The position numbers and the translations under genes were made by a program. 64,000 bases of DNA from Anseranas semipalmata (lineage: Eukaryota; Chordata; Aves; Anseriformes; Anseranatidae), in contig VXAA01002187.1 of assembly GCA_013399115.1 (NCBI GenBank), forward strand, positions 521,759 through 585,758, given 5' to 3'. The notes under the pieces are model-generated. The model was not told the DNA's origin and did no database searches. It was given only the letters and a program-made list of their open reading frames with translations. Positions 37,818-50,898 of the stretch are shown here, piece after piece (the stretch's first letter is position 1; each line of letters starts with the position of its first letter).

Positions 37818-37936
37818 CCTCAGAATCAATTTCTTCTACCTTGTACCACTCGTTAAGGAACACATTTCGTTCTTGTGGGAAGGATACCCAATGTGAGCAC
37901 AGTCTGCATAACATCCTTGCACTAAATTTAAGATTT
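37818..37936 (-). other. Exon-like segment B, minus strand, open in phase with segment A
   Basis: A 119-bp segment. The acceptor has a 16-T tract ending CTCATTAG, and the donor is GAGG|GTAAGT. In the phase set by segment A (38136-38379) it encodes NLKFSARMLCRLCSHWVSF and then PQERNVFLNEWYKVEEIDSE. The intron between them would be 199 bp. No known domain recognised. Confidence 0.25.
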
Positions 37937-38135
37937 CTAATGAGAAAAAAAAAAAAAAAATCCAAGACCCCTTGTACAGTTTAACTACTGCCAAAAACAA
38001 ACTCATTAAGAGTTTGTCTCTTATCAAGACTTTACGTTGGGGTTCATATTAGAAGTATGAAGAGAAATGTTTTGCTATACATTAACTGCAAATAAATGCC
38101 TTCTTGGCATTCACATGACCACCCCAATATCTTAC

Positions 38136-38379
38136 CTTTCAGTAACAATTTGCTCACACATTTTGCAAGAGCAAGGAAGCATGAAATGACTTGTACCTAG
38201 CATTATAGCAATGTCAAGAGAGTTCCCAGCTTGTGCTAGATCTATCATTTGTATTTCTAATTTAAGCAGCTGAACTCCAACAGCATCAACTCTTCCCCTG
38301 AAATATTTTACCATTGCCTGCAAACACTTGTTTTGTTTTGCTTGAAACAAGGAAAACAAGCAGTAATTGAGAGGAGAAA
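38136..38379 (-). other. Exon-like segment A, minus strand
   Basis: A 244-bp segment. The acceptor is TTGCTTTTACAG and the donor is GAAAG|GTAAGA. One frame is open throughout: NYCLFSLFQAKQNKC, then MVKYFRGRVDAVGVQLLKLE, then IQMIDLAQAGNSLDIAI, ending CKMCEQIVTE. The look is of an ordinary helical protein segment, but I recognise no family. Open stretches of this length do occur by chance here. A young CR1 is inserted about 115 bp upstream of it, in what would be an intron. Confidence 0.25.
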
Positions 38380-38494
38380 CTGTAAAAGCAAGCCCTAAGT
38401 TTGCATTTTAATATTAATTTTAATAAAGTCATTCTTTTCCTATGAAAAAACATACATATCTAAAAGAAAAGGGCAAGTAAGTATTACCACAAGT

Positions 38495-39000
38495 ACCCTC
38501 ACTACAAGAAGGACATGGAGGTGCTCGAGAGAGTCCAGAGAAGGGCAACAAAGCTGGTGAGGGGTCTCGAGAACAAGTCTTACGAGGTACGGCTGAGGGA
38601 GCTGGGGTTGTTCAGCCTGGAGAAGAGGAGGCTCAGGGGTGACCTTATCGCTCTCTACAGGTACCTTAAAGGAGGCTGTAGTGAGGTAGGGATTGGTCTC
38701 TTCTCCCACGTGCCTGGTGACAGGACGAGGGGGAACGGGCTAAAGTTGCATCAGGGGAGGTTTAGGTTGAATATTAGGAAAAACTTCTTTACCGAAAGGG
38801 TAGTTAGGCATTGGAATGGGCTGCCCAGGGAAGTGGTTGAGTCACCATCCCTGGAGGTCTTTAAAAGACGTTTAGATGTTGAGCTTAGAGATATGGTTTA
38901 GTGTGGGCCTTGTTAGAGTTAGGTCAGAGGTTGGACTAGGTGATCTTGGAGGTCTCTTCCAACCTGAACAATTCTGTGATTCTGTGATTCTGATTCTGTT
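38495..39000 (+). mobile_element. CR1 LINE 3' fragment, young-looking subfamily A
   Basis: A 5'-truncated plus-strand copy with an unbroken 128-codon C-terminal frame: [20 protein letters not shown], then [20 protein letters not shown], then [20 protein letters not shown], with a stop after LRDMV. The tail is ATTCTGTGATTCTGTGATTC. The intact frame and close match to two other copies suggest a fairly recent insertion. It starts at a CCTCACTACA sequence, as does the copy at 57455. Confidence 0.96.
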
Positions 39001-39932
39001 GTTGTTTTTTTTCTCATTCTTAATTCAAAGGTGGACGTTCAGCTTATGATTTCCAAGTTTCAAGTACTCCTCTGTTTCTCCAGGCACTAGGATGCCATCT
39101 GAACAATACCATGCAGCAGCTGTTTTACAGCAATTTGCAAAACAAAAATACACTGCTGCACTCCTGCATCCCAAGGCAACAAGTTATACTGGAGTAATCC
39201 TTTTAATAACTGATGGTAAGGCAGGGTGACCAGCCAGCACCACCTTCTGGTAAATGGGTACCGAGCTCAGTGAGCCCCTGTGCTCCTGCGACATGCCAGG
39301 TGAAGGAGGCATTGATCCATGTCTGAGGAAAGATTAATTGCTATTTTATAATCCTAATAAACTGGTACGCCACCACTTGTTTTCACTACAGTGCACATAC
39401 AGCAGGGAAGATTATTCCTTCATTTTCAACTTCCCCATGCTGCTGTTTCACAGAGACTCTTGGAAGCTTTTGGGAGGGTTTTTGTATGGAGATATGGAAC
39501 TGCTCTGTCTTTGGACTTGATTTTTGGACTGTTAACAGAGCCTGCTCTCAGAATGTGAGTGGAAGTTTACTCAATGAGCAGTTCCCTGCTGACTGTGCAC
39601 CATGCCCAATACCTGACCTCTCACAGCCTCTGAATTCCTTTGTGTAGTGACTGCTTCCCCCTTCCTTCCCATACAGTGCCAGACCTCCACCTTATGCTAT
39701 TACATCCATTAAATTATCCCCACACCACACTCTTCAAGAGCCACTGATATTTGCCCCCGATTTTCTGCCCAACATGCCACAAGTGCTTTCAGATACTTGT
39801 TCCTGAGATGGACTGTAAAGTTGTAAGCAGACACAGAAAAAAAAAATAGTCAAAAACTGATTGTTTTAAATGATCTGAGATGTGCTCTACCTTAAGTGAT
39901 GTTCCACAGCGCTGGGTTGCAGGATTTCTTAC

Positions 39933-40033
39933 CTGAGAAGACCAAAAGCCTGCCATGGTGAGGGAAGAGGGATGCCCTGTCCCTGGGAGGTGTGGGTCTG
40001 GCACACCAGGGGAAGGAGGCCCTGGTACCAGCC
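39933..40033 (-). other. Exon-like segment with very strong splice consensus, minus strand
   Basis: A 101-bp, GC-rich segment. The acceptor has a long pyrimidine tract (CCTGCCTCTCTCCTTCATCC then CAG) and the donor is TTCTCAG|GTAAGA, about as good as splice sites get. All three frames are open, so it says little about coding. In one frame (ending phase 1) it joins segment A without a stop. It could equally be a non-coding RNA exon. Confidence 0.3.
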
Positions 40034-42811
40034 CTGGGATGAAGGAGAGAGGCAGGAAAAGCAGATGATACTCAGCCACTCTGCTGAGGTAAGACCCCAC
40101 AACAAGCAGGCCTGAAGACCTGGTTGAGTGTCCGCAGTTCAGGGACAGAAAGCTTTTATTCCTTCCGTGTGTCTCCCTCTAACTTGAAATATGCCTTTGG
40201 AGTGTCACCCGGCCTCTCTCTCTTTAATTAGATTTTCAGTTTGTTTGGACAGACCCTCTTTCACAGGTACATGCACAGTACTTATAACAAGGAGATCCTG
40301 CTCTTGGTGGAAATGTTTAGACAATCGTAAAAGTCACTGTAAATTGAATCTAGCCACATGAGTGGTGCTAGCAGAGAGCAATGCCCCTGTATCTGCTGTC
40401 AATCCCCAGCAGCAGACATACTGGTGGTACAGGAGGGTATCCAAAGGCCTCAATCTAACACAGCTGTGTATGAGCGGTGTCACACAAGCATAGCTTAGCT
40501 GAATCCCATGGGGCTACGCTAGCTGCAGTGATAGCACTGCTCTGCACTGAAGGTGCACACTTCTGTCCAACACGTTTAGGCATCAAAATCCTGTGAGTTA
40601 CTGCATTTTCTGTCCTACTTTACTGCTATTAGATGAACTAGGATGACCGATTTTTGAAATAAAAAACACAGTTAACACATTTTTAGAGAACTGAAAAGCA
40701 GCAGTCTCATCAAAGCATTGAGTATGACAAGTACTGAGATTTTCTTAAACTAAGGAAAAAAAACAGATGGTCTGGCAAACTGCTTGGCAGTTATGCCTTT
40801 GCTCTGGTTGACTGAGAAACTGATGAAATGGCACATGCTTTAATTATATTCCTATTTTCAAACCATAGTTCTAATATTTTTCAGAGTTGTAACATGTTGT
40901 GCTATTCATTTTTTCTACAAGTGAGTAAGGAGTTGTTTGCTTCCCTATACCCAGCGATGTCATGATCTCTACTACTAAAAGGCATCTCTAACATTGAATT
41001 CAAAGCAGCAGGCATTCAGTGTCTCATCATGTCCAGGTATTTTATTTTCAAGTTGACCCCACCCTGCAGAGGATGACATTTAGTCAAAATTAACTTTAAA
41101 AAGAAAAAAAAAAAAAGAAAAACAAACAAATAAACAAACAAGAACAATGAAAAACAACAGATAGGTCTTCGAGTTGTGTGTGCCTCAAGTAAGGAAGAGG
41201 CATGGACAATCCATGCAGTTGTTCACTGCAAAATATTATACAAATGGTAGAACAAGCATTGCCACTTAATACAAAATAAAATGAAACATAAATCAAAATT
41301 CAAGAGGTAACTTGGAAAAAGATTTGTGAAAGGCTTCAACAAATCACTTTCAACACTTTCAAAACATTCAGTTACTAATAATACATTTATTTGATGGCTG
41401 CAGATGCAAGCAGCAGCAGTCAGAAACAAAGTAGACTAGGGAAGCCCAACTCTTAGGAGTTTTTCAGGTGAGAAGAAAGAACAATCTGTTAGCACAAACT
41501 ACCTTCTATCTTGACATTTGTATTCTCTCTTTGATACTCTCTTTTCATGTTGTTCCCCTTTCAGCTATTAAGTTAGTGCTGCAAAAATTCTTCTTTACAA
41601 GGAATTTCAGTAGTTTTCCTGATCTCCTAAATCTGAATATTGCTGAAATTTGTCCTGCAACAGCATCTGACTCCAGATATCCCTATCATACCACGGTAGC
41701 ACCCAACAGCAGCTTCAGGAGCTTCCCATTCACCATCAGCCAGTTCAAAACTCAAGATGTCTATATGGACCGCCCTCTCAAAACACTATCTTGTGCTACC
41801 TCCACCTTATCTTGTTGGTGAACCCAGAGGGGCCTTCATGAGATGTTCTACCTCTTTTTCCTATGGCGACGTCCCTGCACAGATAAGATAGCTCATGAGG
41901 GAGACTGGAAAAAAATCATCTTCCTCCAGCTGCACCCTGTGAAGACCAGGGGAAATGCCTCTTAAAAGGGGTGAACATTAACAGCACAGACTACATACAA
42001 AGCAGGACATTAATCTTTTCTCTTTGTAGGGCTGAACTGCAGTCTGTAAACAATCAGAAGAAGTGCCACACTACTTTTGAGTCAAAGTAGAAAACGTATT
42101 TTTATACAATGCCCACAAAAAAAAAAAAAGATCACACATCATTGCACCTCAAACCAACAGGTCATCATCAAGGGCACAATGCACTGTACAATAGGTTACA
42201 ATATAAAGCACACTGAAATTTTATGAATCTTTCTACAGAGAAACTAGTCTCATTCCCAGTTACTTCTAGAAATGTCTTTCCTCGGTCTAGTTGCTTTGTT
42301 TGAAACTTATCCCATTCTCTACACAATCTAACAGAGAATTTCCTTTCCTATTCTCAGGACAAGAAAAATTGTTCACAGGAAGAATGCAGACGCTTAAGAA
42401 AGTCAAGCCTGAAATACAGGTCAGCAGGCCTGAGCAGGAGACCAAAGCTAGGAAACCACTAAAATCTGTGCAGCAAAAAGCCTTTAAGATTACAAAAGCT
42501 TAGGATAAACCCTTAGTTGCAGAAGTCAGTTTTACCCCTTTCTCTTCAGTGGTCTAGAATTTCACATCTACTGTATACAGGAGAAAATAGCCATCTGTAC
42601 ATTTTACTTGTTACCTGCAAATTCCGATAAAACAATATGTCTCCACACTGTATAGATAAGTGCTCTGGCTTACACTTCTCTGAAATATATGCTTGTATAT
42701 TAAGCAGCAGTGGCAGTGCACGTCTACTCCAGCAAACAAAATGGACCATGGCCCATCCTTGGCTGAGTAGCAGAACAGCTTGCATCCCTACAGCTAAGAT
42801 TTCTACCCCAC

Positions 42812-42841
42812 ATAAATAAATAAATAAATAAATAAAAATAA
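42812..42841. repeat. (TAAA)n tetranucleotide repeat
   Basis: About seven TAAA units. Confidence 0.93.
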
Positions 42842-43842
42842 AAAATTATCCATATCATCTATTAGGAATGGTCTATGGTCCATGCTGTTCTCTAAGCACC
42901 TTTGGCCTTGCACGAAGAGTGCTTTTTGACTGCAAAAACTGTACCAGTGGATGTGCTGACAATTCTGTAGGATTGGGGTCCGCTTACCTACACCCTTACT
43001 TAATGAACACCATGTCCCACCATGGACTTAACCCCAAGATTATGAAGTTCAGCTGGTGCCAGAATACAGCAACTGAATTTTACAGCGCTTTTATTAAACT
43101 AATCAGTTTCCATTTTAAAACAAGTGTGCGTTTTTCTCCCTCTGATGCTGAAATGGCCAGAGCCATGGAGTAGAAAAAAATGTTTCCTTCTCAAAGCAAA
43201 CATACCACAAGGCATGCAAGCTCCACAAGCAATTATGACCAAATACTTCTTTAAAGTGGAAAATTCAAACCACAAGAGTTTGAAAACAAGCCTAAAGCCA
43301 GCCCATGGAGGAGAGGCATGTCCTTTCCTCTAATCCTGTTTTCCCAACCAGTAACATTTTGTAGCTTCTCTGGCATCCAAATCTCTTTCTTCTTTAAGGT
43401 CTGTCCATGGGTTTATCCCACAGAAACCAGCCATGGTGCTTCTTTCATATAGTCGGTGCTCATGCAGCAGCTTTACTGTCAGCTCTGCCTCCTTCTCCAA
43501 CCCCACCTGCCACATCTAGGCTCTGAAAGCTTCTACCATTCAAATCAGCCCAGCAGTTCCCAGGGGAGAGGGCCTCTCCTCTTTTCTCCAAAAACTTCAC
43601 CTTTTAACCAGGCTGTGCCAGCCAGCATGGGACAACTAAGCAGCCTTACACTCTTCTGCCCGGTCACATGCTCTTTAAGAAAATTCACAATATAAGTACT
43701 AACACAGTAAACATCCATAGTCTCTATTGCATACCCTATGTCTCACCTGCAAGGCTGCTCCAGAGCCTCACTGCTTTCCTGATTAATTGAGTTCTTCTAC
43801 TGATCAGCCTAAGGTTGATTCTTGGTCAATTCATATCATCTT

Positions 43843-43843
<1 letters not shown>

Positions 43844-43873
<30 letters not shown>
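43844..43873. repeat. Poly-T, 30 bases
   Basis: A pure T30 run. I looked on the minus strand upstream of it for a processed pseudogene with a poly-A tail and saw none. Confidence 0.97.
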
Positions 43874-44999
43874 CTGGTATTATGTATCAGTTGGTGCAGA
43901 AGGGCTAGATACCAGACAAAACATTTCCTGGAGTCTCACATTGCCTGGAAAATAGGTGGAAAAATTTCCCACCAATCTCTTTGAATTTAAACCAAGCTTA
44001 TTTTTTGGTGAGATCCTCCAAATCTCTTATCAGCAGAGCAGCTTCTGAGCAGCATCCAGCTGTTAGGCATCACCTTGCAAGCTATGGCAAAGCATACTGC
44101 AGAGTGGCTCCTGAGAAGGAGAGTCCAATAACCTGGTCTGCGAAGCCTATAGTGTGGATCCATACAGATTTACTGGCTTGAGTCTGGAAATAATACACCT
44201 ACTTTTGCATAATTCAGTGCCCAGTTAATGCAACCTTCCCTGGGCTATTAGACTGGGGAAGTGGTGTTTGAACATGCCTTCTTCTACATGGGTTGAGCTG
44301 TTTGCCTGCTGCACTGCCCACCAGCTCTGCTATACCCTAAATGGCTAAAAGTGACAGCAAGGACCACCTTGTCTCTTCTCTAAGACCAAGCAAGAACAGG
44401 CAATTAGACCAAACAATTCATCCTTTCATCTTTTCAGATTACCTGGATAACTGCCTGGTCACCAGCTAACACAGTTAGAGTTGATGTTATTTGGCAAAGG
44501 TGGTGAAAGCAGAGGGGCATTAGTTTAACAATTTCAGCATCAAATAGGAAAAGCTCTGTCTATAAAGATCTGCTGGAAAAAGAAATACCATTGAAAACCC
44601 CTTGTCATGTCTCTGTGTGCTGTCATAAACCAAAACACAAAGAAAGGAATTCAGAGTAAGCTTTTAAATGATTTTAAGCTTTATTGCAAATTGCCCTAAA
44701 GATACCTTAGTATGACATGCCATAAGTTTGTTGCCCATGACATTTATTTTAATTCCTACAGCATGACAGCTTGCCATAGTATCTGCAGTGTGATTCAAGA
44801 ATGGAACAAAGAGCAAACAAATGTTAATGTGCCATATGCAAACAACATTTAAATCTTCTGCCGGCAGCATAATTCAAAACATTATTCAGGAAACTTTCAG
44901 CCATGACCCTTATTAAAAATGTCAGTCTGCAGTGAAGTACTTGCGTCTACAAGAAGTAAATCTGCAGGCTTTTTTCAAATGGCTTTGATTAGGATATGC

Positions 45000-45032
<33 letters not shown>

Positions 45033-45977
45033 CTTATGGCTACTTATACCATCATAAACCTAATCTTGACAAAATCTACTAGATTTGTTAATGAAATATT
45101 GAATTGTATACTTTATACTGTGAACAACATGGATTTTATCCACTACAATGATTACAGAACCAGAACCTTAATTTCACTTCAGTTTCAGAATTTTACATAA
45201 AATTTGAGACAAGTGAGCTCAGAGAGTAACTCTGGTCGGGCAGAATCTCTGCTCATAGAAATAGATACCACTCTCTTCTGTGGAAGTGAATCTATTTGCT
45301 GGTTTTAAAGAAGAAAAACTTCTCTGTTTTATAGAAGAAAGACTTCTCTGAAGGAGTGTTGAGATAAATGTTACATGCCTGTGTATACAAGTGAGGAAGA
45401 GAATAGAGAGAAATAGTGGCAGTATGCACCAAGAGGGATAAGCTTAGCCACGGTCCACATAATCATTCTGTGTTGAAATAACCTTTTCTCTACGAAAAAT
45501 TACCTAAACCAACACACTGCTGTAAGAACTCTGATTTCTGATGAAAGTCCATTTCTAGGAGGAAGCCTGCTGGAACTGCAAAATAAGTCTTGAAATAGAA
45601 GAAAGTCCTGATATGATAATATAACAAGCAAAACATACAGTCATAAATGTTTTCTAACACGACTGAAGCAATTCATTTCTAATAACCTCACTTAACAATG
45701 TAGATCATGGTCCACAGTGTTCAACATACTGAATGCTAAACTAAGACAGCAGATTTCTGGGGAAATTTTGGGTGAGGATGATCCAGGAGTTGTAGCACTC
45801 TTTTCTTGTCAAGCATCAATGGAGAGGTCCCCAAAGAGCTCAATCCAGTCTCTCCTTTGTCAGTGAGGGTATCAACACACCCATAATATGTAGTCTGCTA
45901 AATGTAACCACTCTAATGCACTGCATTGCTCAAATGCTAACCTTCTGAAGTCATCAAAACAAAAGATTTCAGTCTTG

Positions 45978-46198
45978 TTGAAACAGGTTCAGGCTGGATA
46001 TTAGGAAAAGGGTGGTCAGGGACCAGAACAGGCTCCCACCAAAGTGGTCAGGGCACTGAGCCTGACGGAGTTCAAGGAGCATTTGGACAACACTCTCAGA
46101 TGCATGGTCTGATTTTTGGGTACTCCTGTGTGGAGCCAGGAGCTGGACTCGATGATCCTTGTGGGTCCAACTCAGGATATTCTATGACTCTATGATTT
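45978..46198 (+). mobile_element. CR1 LINE 3' end fragment
   Basis: About 220 bp of plus-strand CR1 (FRLDIRK-like, then a 3' UTR with GATGATCCTTGTGGGTCCAA) ending in TATTCTATGACTCTATGATT. Diverged and short. Confidence 0.9.
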
Positions 46199-49100
46199 TT
46201 CGCAATGGCTTTTGATGATGTTATACCATATATAGCTTAGATGATACTGTAGTGTCAGCACTATGTATACGTGTGTGTATGTGACCTGTGAGTGTGTATG
46301 TGTGTGTGTATGCTTGGCTGGAAAACTCTTTCATCCAAGGGTTTTCCATTAGCAATAACAAGACATAATTATTTCTCTTTAGTCAAATTCTTCTAATGTT
46401 GCTTTTTTCTAACCAAAGTAAAATGTAGCCAGCACATCTAGTCCCATAAATATTCATCACAGGTGTCTGTATAATGTTTATTCCTAACTGCTGTGCTGGG
46501 GAGAGGAATACTTGCTTATGTGTTGTGTATTCATCAGTGCTGTGACACTATAAATTAGTCTTTAAAATCTGGCAAGTTTTGTATATTTCAGGTGGGTTTT
46601 GTTCATACTGTGATGGAACTCTGATCACTTTTTAAGGTTTTTCACTATACTGGTTTTACTAATGTGATTTTTGTGTTAGGAAAAAGAAGGTGAATCAGTG
46701 TTCAGTATTATCATTCCAGATAATAGCACAACATCCTGACAAACACAATCGTTGATCTTTAAGTCTATGGCTTGATGAACCCGTTTGCATGAATCATGTC
46801 AATACAGCTGGACACAAGATGACCCGCACTTATTGATTAAGGAATCTCACACAAAAGGGATCCTCATAGCTTGCTGAATTTGAAATTCTAAAGGTTGCAG
46901 TCAAATAATCTTAACTTTGCCTTCATGTGTGCCTGGTCTCCAGTTTACCCCTTTTCCTATTCACAGCAGTATCGCTTTATGCAATGCACAGTGTTGCCTT
47001 GCTTGAAACACAGTAACTCAAGGAGTATTGTGCTATTAATTTCTCAGGGATTTCATTCTTGCATTGAAGACAGCACCACTGCAGCCTCTCTGCTCATCAT
47101 AGTAGGCAGCTCCATTTGCTCTGCCCTTAGGGCCCCCCATGCACCCAGACCCACCCCTAGCTGTCAGTGTGACAGTAGAACCCTGCCTGATCTCTTCTGC
47201 GAACAGCTACACATCACTCAGCTTTCAAACCACTGAGCAAGGGCTTGAACAAGCTTTAGATATAGCACTCTTTGAAGCCTTGTGCAGGAATTGGAGGGAG
47301 TGTCAGTGAAAAGAAAGTCTGACCTCACCCTGTGGGCATCAGGCCAGTACATGTATTAACCTTATAACATATTAAATTAATTTGTCCAATTGCTCCTTAT
47401 AATGATCACATGGTGTTTTATATACATTGTTCTTGAGGTGCCCTAAAGCAAAACACATGTTGCAGCTTTATCTGTACTTTCAAAGATCATTTCAAAAGCC
47501 TGCAGTGTATCAGAACTTTATTGTTCGAGTTAGACAGGAACAAATAGCTGAAGCTTGCAGGAGTTCCCTGTCATCTTTTACCCAAGCAATGTACATCAGG
47601 TGTCACCATCTATATTGTCGTAACAAACTGTCACATGGCACAAGTGTCTTTTATGCCTGTAACTCCCAAGTTTATTAAAATAGGTGAAGAATAAAAAACA
47701 ATTAACCAAATCACAACACAGATATCTGGCAGCAGTGATAGATCTCATATTCCATGATGTATTATTTTTTCTAGTTGAGCTGAGACCCCTGCACACAAGA
47801 AACATGCCTGTGATCAATCTATCTTTAAGACGACTGTTCAAGCAATCCTTTGGACTCTCATTTGCACGGTGTGTAAGAAAGGCAGGGTGTTTGGATAGTT
47901 ATCTTCCATTATGCAAAGAGAGTAACTGTCTCCTGCTCAGAAAGCAACATCCTTTCCATTCATTTCTCACAGAGCTCACCTCGAGACCCGTGGGAGCTCA
48001 GGTAGGTGAGCAGGTAAGTCTGTGCCTTCTCCTCTGCAGATGTGGCATGCAGGGACTGGAAGATTAGTGACCTAGATCCCATTCTCACTGGCCATATTTG
48101 TCTTTTGTTCAGACCTTGGACTTTTAGTACGTGCCTTTGTTTGCTCGTTTTTAACACAGTCAGTGATTTTTCAGGTTCCATTAAACTTCACATTGAACCA
48201 ACTCTTTGTGCACACATTTCAATCCTTGGTTTCTTCCCACAGGATATATGAATTGGTGGCTTGATCAGGAAGCAAATTGGCATCTAGTTTTTGTGACTGA
48301 TGATGAAGAAGACCCTTGAAAGACACCTTTGCACCAGAAATAAGCAGGAAACAACCCTTTGGTTAATGAAGCTGGGGAAATGATGAATAGAATTAGTGAA
48401 AGCAGTAGAAAACTATTTCCATGAACAACTGTCCCTTTGCATCACTTCTCATGAAACGTTTCTATACACTCATTTTTGAGGCTGTGAAGGAAAAGGTGGA
48501 GGTTCAATGCTTTCTTCTCAGATTAGAGGATTTGTTGTAGAAAAAGAAAAAACTCTCTGCTTCTCACTTACTTAATTGAAGCAAACTGTTTAGAAAAGTC
48601 TATTTTTGGAAGTGACCAAAGCCTCCTTAATGTTCTTAATCAATCAGAATCAGTCTTTTTTTCTTGAGCTGCAATTACTACTTTCCTTATTTAAAGGAAA
48701 CATATTTAAAATTACTTCACCATTTCAAAAAAAAAAAAAAAAAAATCTGAGATTTTGGGGATCAAACACCTGAAAGGAAATTGTGGCTCTGTGCAAGTCA
48801 GTGGGAATTCCACTGAGGTACAGAAGTTACCATAAACAGAAGAATGAACTGGGTTCATTTGAAACTCATCCCTCAAAGAGATCCAGAAGAGCCCTCTCCT
48901 AGGCCTGTTTTTCAGCCTTCAGCTTCAGGAACAGAGGCTGACAAACACAAATATCTCAGGACCCTTTAACTGAACAAGATGAGAAGAGAGGTTACCTTCA
49001 GAATGCAGTGTCTGAACATACACAGATATTTGTTCCCATTCTAGGTAGTCTGGGATTACAGACTGCAGACTTTAACTCGTTTAATCTGTCTTGGTTTAAT

Positions 49101-50696
49101 TTTTGTTACTTAAACCAAAGTCATTGTTAAAATAACCTACAGCAAAAACTCCTTCATCCTATTTCTGTGTATCATTACTGATCTTGTTTATATCTCTGCT
49201 CCCTTCTGAGGAATATGACGTCTGTTATCTCCGTTAAATCTAAACAATGACTCAACCTGTGATGACAACACAAAGCTAGAAAATGATTTCCCAAACCCAT
49301 TCTCAATAGCATTTGCAATAGAGAGACCTCTAGTAGCTGTAAGAAGACTAGAGCACAGAGAAGCTGACTCACCTGGCAGTCAGAGGACCAGACTGCCACT
49401 ATTTCCAAGCTGATTCCTATTTAATTACAAGATGTTTTCTAGAAGAGAAATTCTATCAAATTAATAAATATAAACTTTAACACAGTGCTAAAAATGGTCT
49501 GCTTATGGAATTGCTTCATTTTCCTTTCCAGCATGCCCTGTTTTTATTTTTTTGCCCCTTGGTTTCATAATGTTGTTGGGCTGCTTGTTCTCATTTTCAC
49601 TTTTCAAAGGAGAAATTTGTCATCTTTGTCAATCAAAAGATCATTGGAGTTGTTGTGTCCTGCCTCATTAAAATACACCCAATCAATTATATCCATTCCA
49701 TTTTCCTCACCATTTTCCTGAATTTCCTCTACGACCCATAAGTATTTTTAAACAGCTCATATTATCTTATATTTGATAATGACATGAGCTTCCCCTTTTG
49801 GAGATAATCCAGCAACAGGATCTTAAATCTAATTTGGGTTTCTTGCCTCTTCCAAGACTTTTGTAAACAATCAGTTTCTTCTCATGGGAAATCAGCTTAA
49901 AAGGAGCCACTGCAGAGAAATTCCTTTAGGACATGTAAGAAGGTGTTCTGCAGAAAGAAAACAGTAACCTTACTTTTCTCTTAGCTGGAAGGTAGTGAAG
50001 TTTGCAACGCATGAATTAAGTGCTTGTGAAGGCTCAGCCAACCGAACCTGCATTCTCGATGCCTCTCTCTCCTTCGCAGTTACAGCTGTGTCTGAGGGAA
50101 AACAGGTCAGCTCCCTCAGTTCCTCTGGCAGGTGAACAACTTGTTCCATCCTTTTTCTGTGGTTTGCTTTGAAATCAAAAGGAACTGTTTTCTGAGAGGA
50201 AGCTGGTTGTGTATACATTAATCATAGCAGTTTGTGGGGGAATCTCCTCTGAGGCCATACAGGAAAAGAAAAGCAAGCACCTACTTCAGGAAGTAAGCCC
50301 TTAGGGACAAACTGCAAAGACAAGTCAAGGCAAACACTTATCTTGTTGGTGATGGCGGGCTGAAGAAGACCTTGCTGTAACACACGCCAGAAGTGGGACA
50401 TGGAGGAAGCTGTGCAGGGCAAAAAGTGGGGAAACTGCAACAGCAACAGCAGCAGCAAGGCAGCCCTGTCTGCCAGGGGCCCCTTCTGAGCCCATTGCCA
50501 CAAGTTTTCTATGTTGTGGCATGAGGGGATGGGTGGAGAGGATTTCGAGAAGTATAATCAGTCACTGCAGGGAGTAAGGGGAGGGCACAGCACCAGAAGA
50601 AATGTAGGTTTTAAGTAGATGTTAGTGGCTTATAAGTTAAAAACTGAAGCTCAGTTTAAAATGGAAATCTCAGTATGCCTCTCTACACTCAAGAGG
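46199..50696. other. Intergenic, nothing recognised apart from listed items
   Basis: It contains an imperfect (GT)n tract at about 46270-46312 and an A run at about 48727-48745. The 127-codon open frame at 47684-48067 (plus) has no recognisable domain. An exon-like interval at 49974-50191 (minus) is listed separately. A short CAG/CAA-rich stretch lies near 50436-50458. Confidence 0.6.
49974..50191 (-). other. Exon-like open segment, minus strand
   Basis: A 218-bp segment with acceptor CCAGCTTCCTCTCAG and donor GAGAAAA|GTAAGG. It is open for 72 codons: KTVPFDFKANHRKRMEQVVH, then LPEELRELTCFPSD, then AKEREASRMQVRLAEP. Charged, protein-like composition, but no family recognised and no phase-compatible neighbour established. 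Confidence 0.2.
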
Positions 50697-50898
50697 TCAT
50701 AGAATCATGGAATGGTTTGGATTGGAAGGGACTTTAAAGACCATCTAGTTCCAACCCCCTTGCCATGGGCACAGACACCTTCCACTAGACCAGGTTGCCC
50801 AAAGCCCCATCCAGCCTGGCCTTGAACACTTCCAGGGATGGGGCATCCACAACCTCTCTGGGCAAACCATTCCAGTGCCTCACCACCCTCTTGGTATC
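50697..50898 (-). mobile_element. CR1 LINE 3' end fragment
   Basis: About 200 bp of minus-strand CR1 3' UTR, beginning with TCATAGAATCATGGAATGGT on the plus strand. It includes the CCACTAGACCAGGTTGCCCA and TTCCAGTGCCTCACCACCCT blocks shared with the copies at 58 and 61 kb. Confidence 0.94.

Larger units (their letters stand above)
32576..38135. other. Intergenic, mostly unrecognised
   Basis: About 5.6 kb. It contains (GTTT)n at about 34660-34711, a poly-T block around an N gap at 35494-35557, an A6T run near 35801-35820 and a T/(GTTT)n stretch at 37311-37333. Two exon-like segments in it are listed separately (36656-36767 plus, 37818-37936 minus). Confidence 0.6.
39001..45977. other. Intergenic, nothing recognised apart from listed items
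   Basis: About 7 kb. It holds the exon-like segment at 39933-40033, A-rich runs at about 41100-41145, (TAAA)n at 42812-42841, T30 at 43844-43873 and T runs at 45001-45030. An interval at 42358-42419 has a strong acceptor (TTTCCTATTCTCAG) but a weak donor and is not called. Confidence 0.6.

Noticed and set aside
42358..42419. Plus-strand exon with acceptor TTTCCTATTCTCAG
   Set aside because: Donor (CAG|GTCAGC) is weak, the exon is only 62 nt and nothing joins to it.
43330..43515. Minus-strand 61-codon frame that looks protein-like
   Set aside because: It ends in a stop without a donor, has no recognisable motif, and its length is within chance.
43844..45030. Poly-T runs as tails of processed pseudogenes on the minus strand
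   Set aside because: No gene-like sequence or AATAAA signal was seen upstream of either run.
47684..48067. A 127-codon plus-strand open frame with GTAAGT/GTAGGT sites near its end
   Set aside because: No family recognised, no acceptor of note, and several equally long chance frames exist in the window.
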